Below, piece by piece: positions 46,188 through 57,519 of a stretch of DNA of 64,000 nucleotides. The stretch spans positions 34,860,659 to 34,924,658 of the forward strand of contig CM043789.1 of assembly GCA_023974075.1 (NCBI GenBank), written 5' to 3'. Below the pieces are notes generated by a model. The model was not told the origin of the DNA, did no database searches, and saw only the letters and a list, made by a program, of their open reading frames with translations. The position numbers and the translations under genes are program-made. Source of the DNA: Chaenocephalus aceratus. Lineage: Eukaryota > Chordata > Actinopteri > Perciformes > Channichthyidae. Position 1 is the stretch's first letter. Every line of letters begins with the position of its first letter.

Positions 46188-46672
46188 GGTGCTAGGGCAA
46201 CAACAGGCCCTTGATGGTGTTTCGTCTGTGGGGGACTATGAATGAATGTGAGGGCGTCAGGGCATTCACCACTGCAACCCAGATGCAGGTCCATGAGTCA
46301 GGTTTGTGGCTCTCCCAATCAGGAGTGTTGGGGGCATCTCCAGATGGTCTGGTAGGGTCTTCCGCTGTGCTGGAGGTAAAGTGTCCCTACGGAGCCAGGG
46401 AAATGACAATTAGTGAAGCATTGCAAATCAAGTGCTTCTGTGTCAGTAAGGAGGGAGAAACATTCAGCCTGCGTGAGGAACATCCTTACTGGCACCAAGT
46501 GCAAGGTCAGCTTCACCTCACTGCAAGAGAGACTTGCTACTTTGTGGTCTGGACTACGAAAGACAGTGTCATCATTCCGATAGCCCGAGATGACAATTGG
46601 CAGCCTAACCTGTTGGCTCTTGAGGACTTTTTCAAGGCCCACATGCTTCCAAAGCTGGCACTGCCGGAATAA
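46188..46672 (+). pseudogene. YqaJ-type nuclease exon of a DNA transposon
   Basis: The exon follows a plausible acceptor (cccatacag) and encodes a PD-(D/E)XK nuclease of the YqaJ family. It shows GLWLSQSGVLGASPDGLV (catalytic Asp), LEVKCPYG (catalytic Glu and Lys), YWHQVQGQLHLT (Gln motif) and YFVVWTTKD. It ends with a TAA stop at 46,670-46,672. A frameshift near 46,231 separates VLGQQQALDGVSSV from WGTMNECEG. No upstream exon was found. It converges on the THAP/DDE transposase that ends at 47,691. Second proteins of this type accompany some Harbinger-related (ISL2EU-type) transposons as I recall, so both probably belong to one element. A domesticated nuclease is unlikely given the break. Confidence 0.8.
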
Positions 46673-47690
46673 TCACCTTTGTCACTGTTGTGGTTATTTT
46701 CTGAAAAAGACAGAAAAACAAAAAGGCATATTAATTGACTTGTTCTGAGTTCAGAGAGCACTGCTGTTAAAATTAAATGTTTTTTTAGAGAAAACTCATC
46801 TCAGGATGTTATGGTTCCCCTTTGAAGATCTTTCTTGTAGCTGCTGCGATCCTTGTTTGAGTCGTTCATATGTTCGATGAAAAAGATCATAAATCTATCA
46901 TTTTCAAATATCGTAATTTTAAGAAATTGTGAATCGTTTTTAATTTACATTTACTCACCTTTGCAATGTTGTGGTTGTTAGAGTGTTAGCTTTCTGACTA
47001 CAAAGAATAACATATTTACAAAATAATATTTGTTAATAAAAAAAGGCAGTCCGTGCAGAAAACTATTATGGTTTCTTGATTCAAGCCTGCCTCTGAATCC
47101 CAAATCACAAACCATTCTTTGGAGTAACGTTTTTGATAGAGAAAGACAGACAACAAACATGAGCCTACCCGAGAGGCCAGACTTTTCAAGGTAAAAAGAC
47201 AGTTTAAATATTTATATTTGCAGATATTATCAGCACATCTGAGTCAAATTAACATGTGTATTAAACAGAACCTAAATAAAAGAAATAAAATGCACCCAGT
47301 TTAAAGACATTGTTTGAGTTTAATGATGAACTCAAAATGTAAACCAAAGTATGAAACATGTTTCTGGATTGATTAAACAGCAGAATCTAAATAAAAGAAA
47401 TAAAATGCACCCAATGAAAAGACAGTTTGAGTGTAATGATGAACTCAAAATGTAAAACAAAGTATAATAATAATAATACATTTTATTTATATAGTGCTTT
47501 TCTACAACTCAAAGACGCTTTACAGTATGAGGGAGGGTAGAGAAACAAGGACAGGCAAACAAATAAATATAGTAAAATAAAATAAACAGAAAAGTCAAGT
47601 CAAGAGGAAGTTGATTGAGAGGGGGGAGGGGGGCTTACAGAGTTTAAAAGATGTGTATGAAACATATGTGTTTACATGTGAAAAAAGACA
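46673..47690. other. Spacer between convergent transposon ORFs
   Basis: AT-rich 3' regions of the two converging genes. It includes a direct duplication with a period of about 110 bp (47,262 and 47,372, sharing aaataaaagaaataaaatgc). Between 47,465 and 47,640 there is a minus-oriented LINE-tail repeat with acattttatttatatagtgc. Confidence 0.5.
47465..47640 (-). repeat. LINE 3'-tail-like repeat
   Basis: The phrase ttttatttatatagtgcttt, then aactcaaagacgctttacag, is a common fish non-LTR tail, here with an aat/ata simple repeat at its left edge. Confidence 0.5.
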
Positions 47691-49689
47691 CTATTTTTCT
47701 GCCACCTCTTTTATGAGAGGACGTTGGAAGTTCACTAGTGCGCAACATACCTGCACCAGTTTATCTGCGAAGTGCCTCAGGTGAGATGGAATGAACTTTA
47801 GGATCCTACATTTTTTCAAACGAGCATTTGCTCTCTCGAGGTGAATCCTATTTTGTGCGATAAGCTTTGTAGCCTGTGCTTCGCTGTGTGTCAGTTGGCC
47901 ATGACAGAGGAATGGGGGAATGTTGACAGTGACTCCTTCAGGAAGAATGTTCTGGATTAAGAATCCCTTGCCAATATCAGATCTCCAGGTTTGAAATGCT
48001 GAAGAACACCAGAATCCCGTACTATTTCTTTGTCACTTGTTGATCCTGGGTATAGTTTGCTGCAGTATGTGATCACAGCATGTGGTGCTACCCCCAGCAG
48101 TAGTTTGAAGGAGTGCATGCCACGGTAAGCAGAGTAGGTCTCTTTCTGAATATCCATTTGCTTGGGGATAACAATTTTGATGTCCGTACAATCCGCTATC
48201 ATTCTGCAGTTTTGGATGCGCCGAAATGAAGAAGGCAAGCTGGTTTTATTTTTCTCCCGGCTGGGAACAGTACTCAATATGTCCTTAAAAAGTAATTTAT
48301 GGAGAACCTCTATAAATGTTACAATCACATTTCTGACAGTGCTTTCACCGCAGTGAAAGAGTGCAGCCAGATGAAGGTGTGTGTAATTATGACGCAGCTT
48401 CATGAGGGTCATGAAAACTTGGTCTTCAAGACTCAGTGATTTGGGGAACCAACCTTCTGGGTAATGTAATGGAACAACCCTGTCTCCTAAAAATTACGTT
48501 CCCACAGAACTAAACTGCATTCTCAATTACGTTTAGCTAGAAACGTATTTTCTCCCACATTACGTTCGTTACGAACGTATCTCAAATACGTTTCTTTTCT
48601 ACATATCTTCGAGAAACATATTTTCTCCCACGTTACGTTTGTTATGAACGTATCTTAAATACGTTTATTTTCTACATATCTCTGCCATTTATTGTCTTGC
48701 TTATAATAATGATAATAGTCATTTATAAATATCATTTTAGAGCACACCTTTGAAATCAGTAGGCGAGGCTGTAATTTTGCCAGCTGTTACTCTCATGAGC
48801 GAGGCAGAAAATAATAGTTTTAACATGCCAAAAAGCTGCTGTGTCGTTTATTGCACCTCAAACATTAAAACAAATCCAGTTACGTGTTTCTGTGCTTCCT
48901 CTAAGACAGGGGTGCCCAACCTTTTTTGAACCGAGAGCTACTTTTAAAGTTACCAGTCTGCCGAGATCTACCAGTCCAAATAGAGAGGCGTAGCCATTAC
49001 TGACAGCCTACTACCAGGTAAATACACACTTCTACTTGTATAAAACTGACCTTTGTACGATTAATACCTCATAAAATACTGCAGATCCTTTATCTTACCT
49101 CTTTCTAATCTACACACATACAAGTATTTAACTGAAGTTACACAACAGTGTTGTTGATAAAGAGTTGGAGTTTATCCACACGTCACATACTACAGTGGGT
49201 AATGTTTTCAAGATACATTGAACAGTGCTGCCACATATGACACAGGAAGAAAAGAAAAGACACTGAACCCTTTCTTTGCCATTATATAAAAATAGTGTTG
49301 CTCCAAAAGTATAAATTAGGCTTACTAATAAGACAACTCAGATCTGAAGCTACACAGGAATCTGCTGCCAAAGTGCAATAAAAAAGACACAATTAATAGA
49401 ATCAAACCCTTTTTTTGTGTTGCATTTTTAGTAGAGTATAAAAATAAATGCCTTTAAAATAGGATGCAAGCAACATTAGTTTCTTAACCTGAATTGATAA
49501 TAGACTATAATCAATTTAAACAGAACAGATCTTAATGTTTGCATTCTTATACCATTTTGTACAATAATTATAATGAATAAGTTCAAACAAACTAAAACTC
49601 ACAGCTCATTAATAACGATATCTAACTTGAGTTTTTATTATATCAAAAACCTGTTGAAATGCTACTGTTATTTTTACTGTCCCCCAAAA

Positions 49690-50079
49690 GCGCGTCAGCA
49701 GCCTCCAGGAATGCTTCTTTCACAACTTCGCCGTCTTTGAAAGACTTCATGTGTTTCGCAAGAACGTGACTGACAAGATGAGATGCTCTGGAGCAGCCTT
49801 GCTCTTGTTGTTGGGCCTGGTGAAAATGGACTGCTGTGCATTTAGCTGTCCTCTCAGGCCCCTCCCCTTTTGGAGCGTAGGGCAGAATTAGGAGGGAATT
49901 CCGTCTCGTAGCGTTTGAGCACTGTTTTGAAATGCCGCTCCTAAATTACCCTTCTTCGATAAAGCCACGCTCGCATTGCAGATGAGACAGATGGACTTTG
50001 AATTGGAAAAGATACAAAAATAATCATCCTCCCACTCGGAGTGAAAATTATATATTTGGGCCTTTTTTGCTTCTGCCAT
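49690..50079 (-). pseudogene. hAT transposase N-terminal remnant
   Basis: Starts MAEAKKAQIYNFHSEWEDDY and has the first half of a BED-like finger (ICLICNASVALSKKGNL). The pairing histidines are lost by a frameshift. Further along, in another frame, is SHLVSHVLAKHMKSFKDGEVV, the region preceding the catalytic core. The core and C-terminus are deleted. Confidence 0.75.
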
Positions 50080-50121
50080 TGCGGTCTTGTGTGTGTGCGG
50101 ACTGTCACTCCTGTTGACACA

Positions 50122-51242
50122 GGCCCTTTCTCATTTCATCAAATCCCCCTCCTCGACTCCTCGGTCCTCCGGTAGTGACCCGGAAATGAATTTCAGCGCG
50201 CCATGTTGAAGGACATCTCATTTCTCTAAATGCACTTCGAGGACCGAGGATCGAGCGTCGAGGAGGCTCTCTGGAGGAGCTATAACCGAGGATACACTGA
50301 TGGGTCCTCCACGGTCCTATACGGCTGCTTCGTGGATGCATTTCCGGCAACAGAGATGTTTCAAAGACTCGTGACGCACGGCCGGACTTATCTCAGCCAA
50401 TGACAGCTCTGCATGCATCCCCTGGATATTATTTTAGAAACTGCTTTCATCGCGACGCGATGTTTACAGCTGTGAGGTCCGTGCAGAAAGCAGAGCAGTG
50501 TGTATAATATATATCACTCAGTAGAACAGGCCTACTCTTTTTGCTTTAGTTTAGTAGATATCTACAAACAAAGAGTCGATATTTTTCTAAAACCATTTAG
50601 TGCTTCACAATAAAATACACCACGGCTGTAGCCTGTTTTAGGAGCTGTATATGCGTGTGTGTGGTGTAGGTGTGTGTGGTACAGTGTGTGCGTCGATGCA
50701 GCAGACAGACAGGTGTCAGTTGGTTTGGTGTCCTCTGCTTACTTTTAATACTTGTAAATAAAACTTTTGGCCCGTAATTTATTTTCCACATTGTAGCGAC
50801 CAGAGAGGGGGGGGGGGGGATATATCCAGTCTCTGATAGTGTTACGTTATTATGAGTGCTCTGCTTGATTCTGAAATTGTATATATTTATATAAATATAT
50901 ACATATATATATGTGTGTGTGTGTCCGCATCTGTAGCCATTATTGTCTCATTATACCGCACTGTGAATGAATCAAAGTAAATATATAAGTCGTCATGAAC
51001 ACATCTGTCCATCAGACAGAGGGCTGCTGTGCCTCCTGTCATCATTAATGGACGTCTCTTTAAAATGACCGCTCAGAGGAGAGGAGTTCTCATTTCTCTA
51101 ACCGCCTGCTGCTTCCCCTCCTCTCTCCTCGGTTCCCCTCCTCGGCTCCTCGGCTCGCATCTCCTGTGGGCGGGACTAAGTATCGAGGATAGGAGTCGAG
51201 GAGGGGAGTCGACGAGGGGAGTTCGAGAAATGAGAAAGGGCC
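50122..51242. mobile_element. MITE with GGCCCTTTCTCATTTC ends (nest 2, level 4)
   Basis: Perfect 16-bp terminal inverted repeats GGCCCTTTCTCATTTC / GAAATGAGAAAGGGCC enclose 1.1 kb with many cctcgactcctcgg / cgaggagtcgagg palindromes. A clear target duplication is not seen, so the superfamily is open. Confidence 0.7.
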
Positions 51243-52016
51243 ACGGACAACGTCAGCGAACTAGTGCCCACTGCCCACAAGTCACGCCCCGACACATGGG
51301 GTCACGCCGGCCAATCACAAAGCTTTGATGCGTTCAAGTGCATTATTCTGCCACAGGAAGATTATGTTATAGGACATTAACGATAAAACTGAATATTGTT
51401 GTTCTATTTTTAGACACATCTCGCGATCGACTGTGAATCTCCCGCGATCGACCGGTCGATCGCGATCGACTGGTTGGGCACCCCTGCTCTAAGAAGAAAG
51501 GACAGTAACAGAAGATCTCTGTGACGCCAGATGTGGTGTTGTTAATGCGATCTGATATCCGAAAAACATTTCAGTTTAGGATGGCCGAAGACACTACACT
51601 ACCCATAATCCCCAGCTATCGTTTGGGACTACAGTCCCGTTGACAAACCCCGTGATTAATCTTCAAGCTCTGTGATTGGATGTTGGAGTGGCAGTGCGCC
51701 AAGGTTACGCCGAGCGTCAAGCTCTTTGAAATGGAACGAAACCACGGCAGACTATTCAAAACTGGACTCGAACGCCCCCCCAGAACTACACATGCTGGTT
51801 ATTGTGTTTCGCAACATGTTCTCTATGGCACGTCTCTACTGGGAATTGTAGTTTTAAAAGACGTTTTCGTTTTTCCAAAAATTAGAAGTTGACAGTATTA
51901 AACTGTGTACAGCCCTTGAGGTTTAGGCGATAGGAAACACATTGGTGTGTACACATTTAAAACATGTAATTACTACATGGTTGAAAATCGCTTGTATCCA
52001 TAATGGGCAGCATTAA

Positions 52017-52400
52017 TATATATTCTACTCCACTACAATTCAGAGGTTAACCTGGTATTTTTACTCCACTACATTTACTTTAGTAACTCTGCAGATTCTG
52101 ATTAATGATGTGAAATATAAACAACCTTTAAAGCAGACTTTAGTTACACCTGAGTAAAATTCAGGGGAAGGTGATTGTCAAGTGCCAACAATCAGGCGAG
52201 ATATTTGATAGTTGGTGCTTGAGAAGACTAAACATGTATCTGCAGATCTCTATAAAATATATTAATTACTCGTTATTCTCTACTAATAGTTAATTACAAG
52301 ACATCTATCAATATGTGTGTACCTCCACCATTAAACTGTCAAATTCTGCACATTTCTTATACTATCTACATACATAAGAGTATAATTAATGTGTATAATA
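52017..52400 (-). mobile_element. hAT MITE fragment, 'acttgagtaaa' family
   Basis: tattctactccactacaatt then cactacatttactttagtaa, and ttagttacacctgag, match the inverse of the family copy at 38,002-38,512. The outer end is missing. Confidence 0.55.
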
Positions 52401-54677
52401 CCAGTTAAAATAAGTGCTTCAACATAGTTAACATTGCAGGAAAGCAATACATTAGACATTAAGTACTTTGTCAGGCTTAATATTTATCTGTAGATAGATA
52501 CCCCCAACGCTTTTTTCTTATTTAAAAGAAGACCTTAACCTAAAGTACTATTTAATGTTTAAATAGAGGTTAATTAGTTTGTCTGTTTTGCACATCCTCC
52601 TATTCATATCTTTGTACATCGTGCACTAAACTGTTTTATTGTAGAGATCACTTACAGTATCTTCTTGATTTTTTAAAATTCTATACTTCTATCATTGACC
52701 TTCTACTTTCCCCCTATGAAAGTATGTACTCTTAATATTTTTTTCATCAAATAACATTATTCAACAAAAATAACATTATTCAATAAAAATAATTCAATAC
52801 AAATAATTCAATAACGTGCTTTAACCACTAGGCGGTGCACACAAGGTACACACAGCATACTAATAATAACTTTGTATTATTAGTGTAGGACACTTATGTA
52901 TAACATCTGAAGATGTGTAGTTTTATTCATGTTTTTACATAATTGTACAGGATATTGCTATACTATTTTTCATGCTTTACTTCTACACATTAATATCCGA
53001 TTTGTAAAACATCACAGACAGAAAGGCATATCCGTCATTTAATGGTAAGCTATTGAAATTGTGATTCCATAGATGTGTCTCCCATTACCCAAATCCCCTG
53101 ACTATTCTCTCAACTCAGTATTTACATTCTTATATTTAAAGAAAATCAGTAATATCTTTAAAAACTACAAGTCCTTTTCTATCAGCTGTGCACCGTTATG
53201 GTGTAAATGTAACCTATCTACCAATTGGATCAAATATAAAAGACAGCCGAATTAGTGTTGATACTGCAAGGTGACGTATTTTGTGAAAAGAAATGCAAGG
53301 TGTTGTTGATATATTTATGATCCACGTCACATATTCAGTTTTGGCGGCAGTTCTCCTGTTTGTCCAGAAGTCTTCTCATCAGGGCTCTAATAAATAAAGA
53401 ACTACAGCAGATGTGTAATATTTAATGCAGCCGAACTGTGTATTACAATGCCGTTATGTGATGACTTCCAAAGAGAAAAGCAAGAACACTCGGCATAAAG
53501 TATTATAATTTTTTTTTTCGGATATCATATCGCATTAACATCATATCCCAACATGCATTGCGGCTAAACATCCAATCAACGAGCTTCAAGCTGAGGATCT
53601 TGGGTAATCTGTTCAGTGGGTTTGTGTGTATCCTCAAAATGTCCCTTATAGGCCTACGTCTGTTTCCGGTGACTTTATTTACGGCTAAAAAGCCCAAGAT
53701 TATAGAATTAAACGAATAAATAAAAACAATGATAATTGTGTGTTATTGTTGAGTAAATAAGGAAAAAAAGATTTTCAAAAATACAGATTTCAGTATTTTG
53801 AGGCTCTCAGCCCCATTTCTTTTCCTCACAGACGGGAAAAAAAGTCCAACATTATACAATTTAAAATAAAAACATAAAACACTGGCATGTAATTTACGTT
53901 AGAATAAATAGAATGGTTTTGAACAATAGATGAGAGTAAAATCTACTTCACTTTACAAGCCCCGCCCACTTTTGGGGAACTAACGCTGTCATTTGAACGG
54001 CGATCAAGCCTGAAGCCACAGAGATCTTCTGTTACTGTCCTTTCTTCTTAGAGGAAGTACAGAAACACGTAACTCTGGATTTTTTTTAATGTTTGAGGTG
54101 CAATAAACGACACAGCAGCTTTTTGGCATGTTAAAAACTATTATGTTCTGCCTCGCTCATGAGAGTAACAGCTGGCGAAATTACAGCCTCGCCTACTGAT
54201 TTTAATTTAACCATATATAGAGCCGATTCTCGATTTCAAATGTGTGCTCTAAAATGATATTTATAAATGACTATTATCATTATTATAAGCAAGACAATAA
54301 ATGGCAAAGATATGTAGAAAATAAACGTATTTAAGATACGTTCATAACAAACGTAACGTGGGAGAAAATATGTTTCTAGAAGATATGTAGAAAATAAACG
54401 TATTTGAGATACGTTCATAATGAACGTAACGTAGGAGAAAATACGTTTCTTGCTAAACGTAATTGAGAATGCAGTTTAGTTCTGTGGGAACATAATACTT
54501 AGGAGACAGGGTTGAATGGAACCCTAAACGAGCAACATACTCACACACAGCACTGAATGTGTCTCTATCTGGCAATCCTGTCTCCATCCGAAGAACCTTT
54601 TCACTCAGCTGAGAGGCAGAATACTTGTCACGGCAGTAACTCTGCTTTGCCTTGGACTCCTCCAGCTGGATCTCTAG

Positions 54678-55704
54678 TAGGGCTGCAACAAACGACTAAT
54701 TTGATAGTCGATTAATCTATCGATTAATGAAACGATTAATCGACTATTCGGACTATTATGCCTTGCACAATTTCTCAAACGCTCTTATTTAGCCATCAAC
54801 TTTTAGATTTAGCTTGAAGTTGTTTTAGGAATGTGGAAACTAGCAATGAAGACAATAAAGATGAATACTTGATTAAAAAATACATATTATTAAATTAACT
54901 AAACAAATTGTTTACAAAATGAACATTGCTTTTCATTTAAATTAAATAAATAATATTTCACATCAAAAGAAACAACAGTGTTTTAGCAAATAATAAATAA
55001 TGTGATAACAGAACTGTAAACAGAATAGCTGAAACTTTAACAAACTAACTAATTCAGTTACCCTCAAATCATTACCCCATGTTTATATAATGTAGTTAAC
55101 TCCGTGTGTTGCTGCTAGCATACATAACACCTGACGTGGAAACGTTACTCGTGGATGGGGCTACAGAGCTACTAGAAAGACAGTCGAACCCGGTGCATTT
55201 CTCCATCTGAATGTGGAGCACTTTTGCTAAATGTTTAGACAAATTGCTCGTGTTACCCGCCCTTACATGCTAAACTCTTATTGCACTTTTGGCAACGAGC
55301 AACAAGATGGGTAAAGTTTAACCACACCTCGGAGCGGCGTTCTCTCCGCCATCTCCGCAGTGTGTTGCTGCATGTAGCAGCCGCGTGTGTGTAAAACTGC
55401 CCCGCCCCCTCCCACACAGACCAGGGAGAGAGATCTCGTCTGATCGAAAATACATCATAGACGCATTTGTTTGTCTTTTACATATTATAAACGAGCTGGC
55501 CACACTAAGACTGCGATATAATGTTTTTGTATCAATAATACATGACATATACTTTTTAAATGTCTCCAGTACCAATAACGTTGTAGCTTAACGGCGCGTA
55601 AAACGCACGTGATGACGTCACCAACGAATCGACAACTGAATTAGTTGGCAACTAATTTGGTAATCGATTTTAATCGATTAAGTCGATTAGTTGTTGCACC
55701 CCTA
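54678..55704. mobile_element. hAT element inserted in the THAP-DDE gene
   Basis: Ends TAGGGCTGCAAC and the inverse of TAGGGGTGCAAC, with a perfect 8-bp duplication atctctag (54,670-54,677; 55,705-55,712). Subterminal tagtcgattaatc motifs occur at both ends. It is 1,027 bp and non-coding. Removing it with one duplication copy joins MQLEI to QLEES in frame. Confidence 0.93.
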
Positions 55705-56224
55705 ATCTCTAGCTGCATTATGTGTCTTTGCTGAGATTGAAGTTTTTCTTCTACCGTGGTTGCTTGCTCCTGGGCATTCTCAGATAGTGGTTGAGGATCT
55801 TCATTAGCAGCCGCCTGTGTTGATGGACCTGCTTCCTCCTCAGTCGTTAGACACGCAGCTTCTTCCTCCATTCCATCAATTATCCCTCTCAGACAGTAGG
55901 AATGCTCTTCTACATTCTGTGCTTTAAAGGAAACAGGCCTTTTCTCTTTTGTAAAAGAAAATGACAGCTGCAGATGCTGGAACAGGCATTGGGCTTCCTG
56001 TCAGCTCGTCTGTTGGGAAGATATAAAATATTAGTTTCATGGAAGTCACACCGTCACATATAAGAGCATTAAGACATACAGTACATAGGCTAACATTTTC
56101 ACTATTTTGACATTTGTATAGATCAAAATTGAACTAAAGAAATACATGGTAGATTAATCCATATTGAAAATAGGTGTCAGCTGCTACACTAATTATAATA
56201 GTTAGATTTCTTAATTAAGATAAT

Positions 56225-56340
56225 ATATTACTTTATTGATCCCAATTTGGGGAATGTTTGTGTTGCAGCAGCATCAAAAGAAAATATAAGTTATTATATA
56301 TACAAAAGTATGTGAGGGATGGAATATTAAATTGAATATA
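56225..56340 (-). repeat. LINE 3'-end-like repeat
   Basis: tactttattgatcccaattt followed by AT-rich sequence is related to the piece at 34,296-34,590. It lies in the intron of the THAP-DDE gene. Confidence 0.45.
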
Positions 56341-56780
56341 AATGTAAAATGTACATGTGATTTTACGTCCAAGAGAAGCTATGGAGCAGAGAGTTCTCTG
56401 CCAGCCAGAGGTGATTTGTTATTAGTTCAATATGTCAAACTGATTTCCCTGACTACAATCTTTAGTTACATGGTGAAACGTTATGCTGCTTGTACTAATT
56501 AGACTTATCACATAAGCGACACAGGTTTTTAATAGGATTTATTCATTATCTTTACTTATGTTGCGGTCTTTTCAGCAGCGCCATCTCTGAAACGGCGATA
56601 CAGTCACTACCCATCATTTAAATTTCACCGTGACATGGACAAAAATGTAACGTCAGCTTACCTCATGGCACGAATCCAGACTCTCCTTTGGAAAATATTG
56701 GCCGTGAAACGATAGAACGAGCACGTTTCATGCAAAGACCTGTGGCTGCAACCCGGAGCAAAGCAACACACCATTGCGTA

Positions 56781-56852
56781 GCTAACTAGCTAGCTTAGCT
56801 AGCTTTAGCTAGCTTTAGCTAACGTTAGCTAGCTTTAGCTAACGTTAACTAA
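56781..56852 (+). repeat. TAGC-rich tandem repeat
   Basis: Overlapping gctagctttagctaac units just upstream of the THAP-DDE start codon. It may be a subterminal repeat of that transposon; its outer terminus was not located. Confidence 0.7.
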
Positions 56853-57435
56853 CGAAACAAACTGCCGAGTAAACTTGGAAAACACTGGTAATTAATTATT
56901 CTATAATTTGTAAAAACTACGGTGTTAAAAAAAATACAGATTCTAATGGTCAGATATATAGATATATACAGATACTAGAGATACAGGATAACAACTGGTG
57001 ACTTCTAGAATTGTGTGAGTCACATTCTGATTTTAGACTTCTCTGTTTCAGTGTGTGTACTCTGTATAAATGCTCTGTAGTTGATCTGACTGAAATTGTG
57101 ATTTTAAATCTCAAAACCGCTACAGTATCTGTCAGGCAGAAACTTGGGACAAGTAATTTGACTGAAACCTTAAAACTGAACTAACTGACTGCTAGGGTTA
57201 ACTTTGATTTAAACATTTGTAGAATACTAAGAGCTTTATTGAGTAGTTGTAACTGTATTAAGGGTTAAACTCATAACTTTATAACTTAGGGTTTCATGTA
57301 ATTGTAAAACCATTGGGCCACTGAAAGACAATAACAACTCAGGAGGGAGCCAGTCTAGATTTCCTTTTGAGGGCCACCAGCTGCAGAGAGTTAACTAATT
57401 AAAGGGACGTGGCCCCACAGCTGTGAGAACTCAGC
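56853..57435. other. Unassigned DNA
   Basis: No gene or clear terminus recognised. The right end of the THAP-DDE/YqaJ element probably lies here. Confidence 0.45.
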
Positions 57436-57460
57436 AATCAATCAATCAATCAATCAATCA

Positions 57461-57519
<59 letters not shown>
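57436..57519 (+). repeat. AATC tetranucleotide tract, LINE tail
   Basis: About 20 units of aatc with one slip (aatccaatc near 57,461). It is the TTGA-type tail of the minus-strand LINE that follows. Confidence 0.9.

Larger units (their letters stand above)
48907..51486 (-). mobile_element. hAT transposon, internally deleted (nest 2, level 3)
   Basis: Terminal repeats CAGGGGTGCCCAACC / GGTTGGGCACCCCTG and a perfect 8-bp duplication ctctaaga (48,899-48,906; 51,487-51,494). Near the right end is a dense run of gatcgcgatcgac. It carries a transposase remnant on the minus strand at 49,690-50,079 and is interrupted by a MITE at 50,122-51,242. Confidence 0.93.
48475..54514. mobile_element. Long-TIR foldback-like element (nest 2, level 2)
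   Basis: Both ends read CAACCCTGTCTCCTAA inwards, flanked by a 7-bp duplication aatggaa (48,468-48,474; 54,515-54,521; one further base, c, is ambiguous). The inverted ends extend about 470 bp: the left arm is 48,475-48,906 plus 51,495-51,527 (split by the hAT), and the right arm is about 54,020-54,514. Subterminal motifs such as gaacgtatctcaaatacgtt are tandemly repeated within each arm. Further inward, cttcaagctc-tgattggatgtt occurs in both halves in inverse order. I see no transposase of its own. A MITE piece lies at 52,017-52,400. It was inserted into the THAP-DDE transposase gene. Confidence 0.88.
47691..56774 (-). pseudogene. THAP-DDE (DDE_Tnp_4) transposase, split by two insertions
   Basis: Exon 1 (56,662-56,774) starts MVCCFAPGCSHRS and runs to WIRAM, the first half of a THAP zinc finger. 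Exon 2 (from 56,009, phase matching) gives RADRKPN and ICSCHF, the closing Cys and His. Then come an acidic linker, a coiled coil (EEKLQSQQRHIMQLEI | QLEESKAKQ), an HTH-like part (LEDQVFMTLMKLRHNYTHLHLA) and the nuclease (DCTDI, YRGMHSFKLLLGVAP, LTHSEAQATKL, RIHLERANARLK). Host segments: 55,713-56,009; 54,523-54,669; 47,691-48,467. Insertions at 54,678-55,704 and 48,475-54,514 separate them. About 4 bases are missing near 47,970, removing the second catalytic Asp; other frameshifts lie near 55,960 and beside the large insertion. It belongs to the PIF/Harbinger-ISL2EU-like group and is inactive. Confidence 0.88.
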
